Shown here piece by piece: positions 59,151 through 64,000 of a DNA stretch of 64,000 nucleotides. Origin of the DNA: Chryseobacterium sp. FH1 (GTDB taxonomy: Bacteria > Bacteroidota > Bacteroidia > Flavobacteriales > Weeksellaceae); NCBI RefSeq assembly GCF_000735135.1, contig NZ_JPLZ01000006.1, positions 62,001-126,000 of the forward strand. Direction: 5' to 3'. Under the pieces are notes generated by a model. It was not told where the DNA came from and did no database searches. It saw only the letters and a list, made by a program, of their open reading frames with translations. A program made the translations under genes and the position numbers. Numbering within the stretch: position 1 is the first letter of the stretch; every line of letters starts with the position of its first letter.

Positions 59151-60170
59151 TTATTCCGCCAGTTTATTTTTCTCCAGCCATTTTGGAAAGTCTTTGTCGA
59201 TGAGTTTTTGAGGGCTGTCCACGTACCAGCTGTAGCCATTTCTTCTTTCTTCCGAGACGTCGTTGTAATTGTACTTGACGCTTCCGTCGCGGTCTCCGAA
59301 GAGCGAATGGTTGTCATTCACATCATAGAATCTGGACCAAATCACCGAATTTTTTTCTGGTGTCAATCTTCGGACGGACTTGCCGTTTTCCTTTGTCACG
59401 GCGTAACTGTAACCTTCGATCTTGTTTTGCATGAACCATTGGATGGCGGACTTCACGGCGCGTTCTATCTCTGGTGTTACAGGTTGCATCATCAGGAATT
59501 TGACGATATAAACAGACTCTGCACTTGCCAGGGAAACCGGCTCAAATGCTCTGGCTTTCTCTGGAACGAGTGTGATCTCGTTGTATTGATCGCCCCAGAT
59601 AGTGAGTTTTTCTTTTTGGAGAATCTGAGTTTTAAGAATACAATCGATGCCTTTTTGGACGGCCAGTTTTGATTTGACTTTCAGCTTTTCGTCCACGACA
59701 TCGAAGCCGTTTTTGCCTTCTGCAACGTTGTACAGGACGGTAAGTGCGTTGATCATCGCGTTGTCGTTGTACGTGATCTGCTTTCTGTACAGCGATTTGT
59801 TGGGGTAATATTGTGGGAAACCACCATTCTTGTATTGCATTTGGAGCAGGTAGGCGATTCCTTTTTCAGCTGATTTTAGATAGCTTGGATTTTTGGTGGT
59901 TTGATAGGCGTTGATGAGTATGTTTATCTCTTTGGTCGTCGCTTGATTGTCTATGGTGGCGTGGTCGTCTCCGGTTTCCTTGATGGTGCGGGTGAGTTCT
60001 TTGCTGAGTGGGAGATCATAGTTCACGGTAGATTTGTTCTCGAGGTGTTTGCCCCAACCGCCGTTTGGAAGTTGATAGACCAAAACCTTCTCCGCCAAAG
60101 TATCTTTTGTCTGCGCAGTACACGCCATTGTAAGGAGGCTGACCGCCAGTAAAGCTATTTTAGATTTCAT
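59151..60170 (-). CDS. Pectate lyase, PelA/Pel-15E family
   Basis: The protein has 339 residues with a signal peptide or lipoprotein signal (MKSKIALLAVSLLTMACTAQ). The body matches PL10: NGGWGKHLENKS, DNQATTKEINILINAYQ, LQMQYKNGGFPQYYPN and ITYNDNAMINALTVLYNV. It would cleave polygalacturonate by beta-elimination in the periplasm or outside. No SusCD pair or other PUL gene is beside it. Confidence 0.9.
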   Translation of the reverse strand: MKSKIALLAVSLLTMACTAQTKDTLAEKVLVYQLPNGGWGKHLENKSTVNYDLPLSKELTRTIKETGDDHATIDNQATTKEINILINAYQTTKNPSYLKSAEKGIAYLLQMQYKNGGFPQYYPNKSLYRKQITYNDNAMINALTVLYNVAEGKNGFDVVDEKLKVKSKLAVQKGIDCILKTQILQKEKLTIWGDQYNEITLVPEKARAFEPVSLASAESVYIVKFLMMQPVTPEIERAVKSAIQWFMQNKIEGYSYAVTKENGKSVRRLTPEKNSVIWSRFYDVNDNHSLFGDRDGSVKYNYNDVSEERRNGYSWYVDSPQKLIDKDFPKWLEKNKLAE

Positions 60171-60624
60171 TGTTTTAAATTTTGTGCAATCGGTTGCATA
60201 TTGCTAAGATAGAGATAATTGGTGATTTGGAAATGCGTGAATGACTAGTAGCTCAAAATTATTTTAGGAGTAGGGTAGAACTCTGTTGATAAAGAAGGTT
60301 TAATCTGAGTGGTTTTTGACAGTTTGACAGAATATTTTGGTAGGCTATCGCTGTACACTCGGTGTACTCTTTCTGTACCCAAAGTTTGTTTTTGATGGTT
60401 TTGAGTTTTGTCATTTTGATATATTATTTTGAGAGATGATTTCCGTTACATCGCTGTTACCTTTCCGTTACCTTAGTGTGTTTTTTTGGCTTTGAATTTT
60501 GGGTGGTTTTTGACAGTTTGGCAGAGCGGTTTTTTATTGTGTTTATTTTGTTGGTTTACGGAAAACCGTAATTGTAAGTGGTTGAGGTTTTGTAGATTTG
60601 AAATTAATTAATAAAAACCTTGAT
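60171..60624. other. 450-bp leader region with direct repeats and dyads
   Basis: GTGGTTTTTGACAGTTTGAC (from 60309) recurs with one change at 60503 (23 bp in all, 22 identical). GTACAC-TCG-GTGTAC at 60353-60367 is a perfect palindrome. TTCCGTTAC recurs twice near 60440-60472. No gene is seen. Confidence 0.65.
60556..60600 (+). promoter_or_regulatory. Promoter and dyad of the DUF6119-like gene
   Basis: TAGATTTG at 60593-60600 is a perfect -7 box, with TTG at 60572-60574 18 bases upstream as -33. The dyad TTACGG-AAAA-CCGTAA (60556-60571) abuts the -33 box, a position suited to a repressor. Confidence 0.65.
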
Positions 60625-62415
60625 ATGGCATTGAAGAATGTAAGATTTAATTTAAAACTTTTTCAAATTGATAAATTTAATTATGAATTTACGGGAAAAA
60701 CTAATGCAGAAATAGTCGAGATAATTAGGAGAAATCATAAAAAGCATCTCTACGCAAATGAAGAGGATATGGCAATTGTAAAACCAAGTTTGGAAAAATT
60801 TGAAGATGAAGAATTTACATTTTATACATATTGTTATAATCAACCTAAAGATCAAAATTATTGGAAATTATTTTTACCAGATGAACTTGTAAAAGAGCAA
60901 AATTTTGATTTAATAGAATTTTCTTTTGTACTATTTATAGTCTATAAAGATGCAATTTTTTGTGTTCTCGGTGGAAGTGGTATAAATGTGATTAAGCGAT
61001 ATTTAGATAATTATTTTGGATTAGAATTCTATCAGCATTTTGCTAACCCTAATGACGATATTTCTATTGCTGTAAATACGCGTGGAGTAACAGGTAATTT
61101 ATCGCAGAGATCAAGTACATATAATAATTTACAAAGTATTAAAGATTCATTAATTTATTCTGAAATACCAAAAAAATTAAAGATAATAATTAGAGACGAA
61201 CTGATAAAAGGTCTGTTTAAAAAATATAAAATTGATAAAGAAAATGCTTTAATGGAAATTGGAGCATACTTCAGTTTGAGGAAAAAACTAAATTTTGAGG
61301 AATTGAAAATGCTTGTAGTAGACATTTGCGAAATAATGTCGGATAAGTCTAAATATGTTCAATTAAGTTTATTCAACAGAATTAAAGATCAAAATTTAAT
61401 TAAAGAACTTGATGATTATTTGAAAGATAAAATTACTGATGATGTAATTATACATAATACACCCGAAAGACTTAACAAAATTAATTCCGATATTATTGAA
61501 CTTGTAAACTATAAGAAGATTGAAAAATTTTATGAATGTAGTCAGTATAGATTACATCTTCGAAAAAAAAGGGTCAAGAATGACCAAATTGTATTAGGAA
61601 GAGATGATCTTTATTTAAAATCGACAAAATACATTTATGACAATTTAGAAAATGTTAATGACAGATTTGAAATAAAAAAGAAGCTTTTTGAGCTTTCAAT
61701 TATTGGTATGATTGATCTTAAAGATATAACATTTGATCCATTTTATAATCATATTGTAGCGGAAATGCCATTTAACTCTAAAAAATATTTTAAAATCGAT
61801 AATCAATGGTTTCATCTAGATGATTTATTCATTGAACAGATTAAACAAGAAGCGATAAATAATTACAAACTTTATGAATTAAAAGAAGATATTTTACTTC
61901 CTTGGAAAAGTGGTGATGAAGATTATTATAATAATACACACAAAGGCTTAAATTACTATATTTTTGATAAGAGAATTAAAGAAAATATAGAATTATGTGA
62001 TATTTTATATTTAGATACTAATAATATTTATTTTATTCACGTTAAAAACGGTTTTGACACTAATATGAGGAGTTTAGCAAATCAAGTAACTCTATCCTCA
62101 CAAAGATTGTGGAACGATATTAACAATGTTAAAGGAAGTAGTTATTTTACGGAAACTTTAAAATATTATAACAAATTTAATCCAAAAAAAAAGCTAAATT
62201 CAAAAACAATATTTAATGAAATTTTAAATGGAGATTTAAAGGTAAATTTTGTTATGGCATATAGAAATACTGCTTATAAAAACAATACCTCTACGGAAAA
62301 GATTGAATTAAGTAAGTCAAATATTGCAAAGTTTTCGTTAGTACAAACTGTGAGAGATATAAGAAATTTCAAAAATTTTGAAATCCATTTAATAGATATC
62401 TCTCAAATACAATAA
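60625..62415 (+). CDS. DUF6119 / TIGR04141-like protein
   Basis: The protein has 596 residues from the ATG at 60625, chosen because the -7 box lies 24 bases before it; a TTG at 60598 inside the promoter is unlikely. The overall pattern (N-terminal KNVRFNLKLFQIDKFN, central FVLFIVYKDAIFCVLGGSGI, and DTNNIYFIHVKNGFDTNMRS with the HVKxG motif in the C-terminal part) matches the sporadically distributed TIGR04141/DUF6119 family, often found in defence islands. The C-terminal part has a restriction-endonuclease-like feel, which is not proven. It is markedly more AT-rich than its neighbours, suggesting transfer. Confidence 0.75.
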   Translation: MALKNVRFNLKLFQIDKFNYEFTGKTNAEIVEIIRRNHKKHLYANEEDMAIVKPSLEKFEDEEFTFYTYCYNQPKDQNYWKLFLPDELVKEQNFDLIEFSFVLFIVYKDAIFCVLGGSGINVIKRYLDNYFGLEFYQHFANPNDDISIAVNTRGVTGNLSQRSSTYNNLQSIKDSLIYSEIPKKLKIIIRDELIKGLFKKYKIDKENALMEIGAYFSLRKKLNFEELKMLVVDICEIMSDKSKYVQLSLFNRIKDQNLIKELDDYLKDKITDDVIIHNTPERLNKINSDIIELVNYKKIEKFYECSQYRLHLRKKRVKNDQIVLGRDDLYLKSTKYIYDNLENVNDRFEIKKKLFELSIIGMIDLKDITFDPFYNHIVAEMPFNSKKYFKIDNQWFHLDDLFIEQIKQEAINNYKLYELKEDILLPWKSGDEDYYNNTHKGLNYYIFDKRIKENIELCDILYLDTNNIYFIHVKNGFDTNMRSLANQVTLSSQRLWNDINNVKGSSYFTETLKYYNKFNPKKKLNSKTIFNEILNGDLKVNFVMAYRNTAYKNNTSTEKIELSKSNIAKFSLVQTVRDIRNFKNFEIHLIDISQIQ

Positions 62416-62434
62416 ACCTGCAAAGCAGGTTTTT
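62414..62434. terminator. Terminator after the DUF6119-like gene
   Basis: AAACCTGC and GCAGGTTT pair around AAA, with T run on the plus strand and A run opposite; works in both directions. Confidence 0.85.
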
Positions 62435-62456
62435 AATTTATAATCAATCCGTAAAT

Positions 62457-63119
62457 CTACTTCTTCTTCAACCTAACAATCACAACCCCATTTTTCCCCT
62501 TCGCTCCATATTTGGAAGTGGCGTCTTTGTCTTTTAGAAGCTTGATGTCGTCAATGTTGTTTGCATCAATCTGCTGAAATTGTTTATAGGTCATCATTTT
62601 TCCCTCGACAACGTACAGTGGTTGATTATTTTCGTTGATGGCTAAAGGTGCGCCAGTTCTGAACTGTGGCTTGTTCGGATTCTGTTGATTAGCATCTGCT
62701 ACTGCAATCTTACCCAATCTAAAAGGTTTAGTCTGATCGATTCTCACAGGTTGGCTTTTAGGAGGCGAAACTTGGACTATTTCCCCTTTGACTTTTAGTG
62801 GAACGTCCGTTTTTGCAGGGTGATTCACTTTCGGTTGCGTTTGTGCCGAGACGATGCCTCCGGACGTGAGGACAAAACCAACGGCAAATTTTGCAAACAA
62901 GGAATTGATGAAAGAATACCTGAGATTCCTGTCCAATTGATCCACTCGGAAATTGCCGCAGATGTTCGGATTTTCGGAAAGATCTGTGATGATTTCCAGG
63001 TCGGACGCGCTGGTGAAATCTCTCACACTTTTGGAACAAACTTGGCAGAATCGGCCTTTTTCCTCGGGCGTCATATTCGACCAGTTTTCGTGACACGGTT
63101 TTGGGATGGTAACTTTCAT
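62457..63119 (-). CDS. Membrane protein with TonB-plug-like C terminus
   Basis: The protein has 220 residues. The N terminus holds the Bacteroidota C/W motif ENWSNMTPEEKGRFCQVC and SVRDFTSASDLEI, followed by one membrane segment (FAKFAVGFVLTSGGIVSAQ). The C terminus (DIKLLKDKDATSKYGAKGK, then NGVVIVRLKKK) resembles the plug domain of TonB-dependent receptors. Proteins with this make-up are common in flavobacteria and of unknown function. Confidence 0.8.
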   Translation of the reverse strand: MKVTIPKPCHENWSNMTPEEKGRFCQVCSKSVRDFTSASDLEIITDLSENPNICGNFRVDQLDRNLRYSFINSLFAKFAVGFVLTSGGIVSAQTQPKVNHPAKTDVPLKVKGEIVQVSPPKSQPVRIDQTKPFRLGKIAVADANQQNPNKPQFRTGAPLAINENNQPLYVVEGKMMTYKQFQQIDANNIDDIKLLKDKDATSKYGAKGKNGVVIVRLKKK

Positions 63120-63230
63120 AGCGATGCATTTTTATAGTAAGATGCATTTTTCAATCCAAAGGTTGGAATGACTTTGAAAATATTACAAATTGACCTTCAA
63201 AACTTGATGAATTGCTGTCGAAGAATAGAT

Positions 63231-63932
63231 TCAGAGGGAGATTCTGTACACATAGAGATTGACTTTTGCATTGGTCAAAAGTCCCAGGTCTGCCAAACCA
63301 TTTGTGTTCACGGCAAAGGTGATGGTGTCGCCCGTATTGAGTGAAACTATAGACTGGATGCCGGATGAGGTGATGGGTAATGAGGCAATGTTGATGAAAG
63401 CAATAGAAAGTCGTACGCCATCGAAGGCTTTTTCTTCCCAGATTTCATCATTCTTCAAAAGTCCAAGTTTTTTGCCACCAAGCAATTCCAGATTTACACC
63501 AGATTCCAATTGCAACTGATAACTTACGGCATAAATACCCGGTTTTGAAGCTTTGTAGACGCCGTCTTTGAATAATTCTGGATTGCCTAATTTGGTGTCA
63601 GAATCTCCGGTCAGGTTTAGTTTTTTCCAATCTCCGCCGATGCTGAGGTTCAGAAGCGACCAAGCACCGTTTTTTGTGGCATAATAGGCGGTGTTGCTGT
63701 GGAAAAAACGATCACTGCTGATTTCCTTGATTTCCCTTTCACCGTTGGCAGAGATGTCCCTAACCAGAATCGTGTGGTCCGCAGTGACAGTTTCGACATT
63801 GGGGACATTGCGGATGATGAGGTTTCCATTGATATCCAAGGTCGATTTGGGATCTGTGGTGTTGATACCAACTTGTGCATGCGTGATGTTTGCCAATAGA
63901 ATCAAACCAAAAAAATAGAATTGCTTTTTCAT
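63231..63932 (-). CDS. Secreted C1q/TNF-like protein
   Basis: The protein has 233 residues with signal peptide MKKQFYFFGLILLANITHAQ and the typical flavobacterial VGINTTDPKSTLDINGNL. The C-terminal half (LFKDGVYKASKPGIYAVSYQ, GDTITFAVNT and LYVYRISL) resembles the C1q-like jelly-roll of many Bacteroidota surface proteins. Function unknown. A possible promoter lies between it and the window end. Confidence 0.7.
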   Translation of the reverse strand: MKKQFYFFGLILLANITHAQVGINTTDPKSTLDINGNLIIRNVPNVETVTADHTILVRDISANGEREIKEISSDRFFHSNTAYYATKNGAWSLLNLSIGGDWKKLNLTGDSDTKLGNPELFKDGVYKASKPGIYAVSYQLQLESGVNLELLGGKKLGLLKNDEIWEEKAFDGVRLSIAFINIASLPITSSGIQSIVSLNTGDTITFAVNTNGLADLGLLTNAKVNLYVYRISL

Positions 63933-64000
63933 AATCTGTAGTTTTATTAGAATTAATATGAGCTTGCTATGAGGTTTAATGCGTTATTCTTGCAAGGCAA

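Noticed and set aside
60598..60624. TTG start for the DUF6119-like gene
   Set aside because: The TTG overlaps the -7 box, so transcripts would start after it.

Overview
The window comes from a low-GC member of the Bacteroidota, most likely a Chryseobacterium-like flavobacterium (Weeksellaceae). The evidence is promoter -7 boxes of the TAnnTTTG type, almost no Shine-Dalgarno sequences, several proteins with type IX secretion (T9SS) sorting domains, a gliding-motility-type C-terminal domain, and a hisGDCBHAF-IE operon with a peptide leader. The species is inferred; no rRNA gene is present.

Region 1 (1-10 kb) looks like an RNA-repair/defence island. It holds the N-terminal part of a zinc-hook AAA_13 (RloC/PrrC-like) ATPase running off the left edge, an RlaP-type nucleotidyltransferase, an RtcB RNA ligase, a small Cys-rich protein, a large SF1 (Upf1-like) helicase with a C-terminal Vsr/DUF559-type nuclease-like domain, a HopJ-family protein and a WYL-domain regulator. 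Two 49-bp direct repeats (48/49 identical), each carrying an operator-like dyad, lie upstream of the rtcB side and in the divergent Cys-rich/helicase promoter. I suggest these units are co-regulated.

Region 2 (10-22 kb) is mostly housekeeping: a DUF2867 SDR, then the histidine operon preceded by an 18-residue leader with five consecutive His codons and a clear terminator/antiterminator. It is followed by a sigma-region-2-only protein and an SDR lacking the catalytic Tyr and Lys. Interspersed inverted repeats sit in the operon gaps.

Region 3 (22-35 kb) holds three very large secreted or surface proteins (two T9SS type A, one type B/gliding type) and a membrane TPR-HTH regulator. A decayed intergenic stretch and a cupin follow.

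Region 4 (35-40.5 kb) is a tightly coupled unit: a PIG-L deacetylase, an overlapping 34-residue membrane peptide and an SSS symporter, followed by a DUF2911 protein.

Region 5 (40.5-51.7 kb) is a redox/AraC region with SDRs, aldehyde dehydrogenase, Old Yellow Enzyme, MRJP-like protein, quinone reductase, three intact AraC regulators, and relics of an MFS transporter and a fourth AraC gene. Three promoters share a GTGCTATT/CCGCTGA element at a fixed 48-49 bp from the -7 box, and a half-site lies before one AraC gene: a small local regulon.

Region 6 (51.2-54.6 kb) is a decayed AT-rich insertion: a truncated MRJP paralogue, a TTG-start lipoprotein, an interrupted fragment, an ankyrin lipoprotein with an in-frame stop, and an IS3-family element with an A8 frameshift site. 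Region 7 (54.7-64 kb) holds an LptF/G permease, a GAPN-like ALDH whose general-base Glu is replaced, a DoxX protein, a pectate lyase, an AT-rich DUF6119/TIGR04141-like gene behind a promoter with its own dyad, and two envelope-related proteins.
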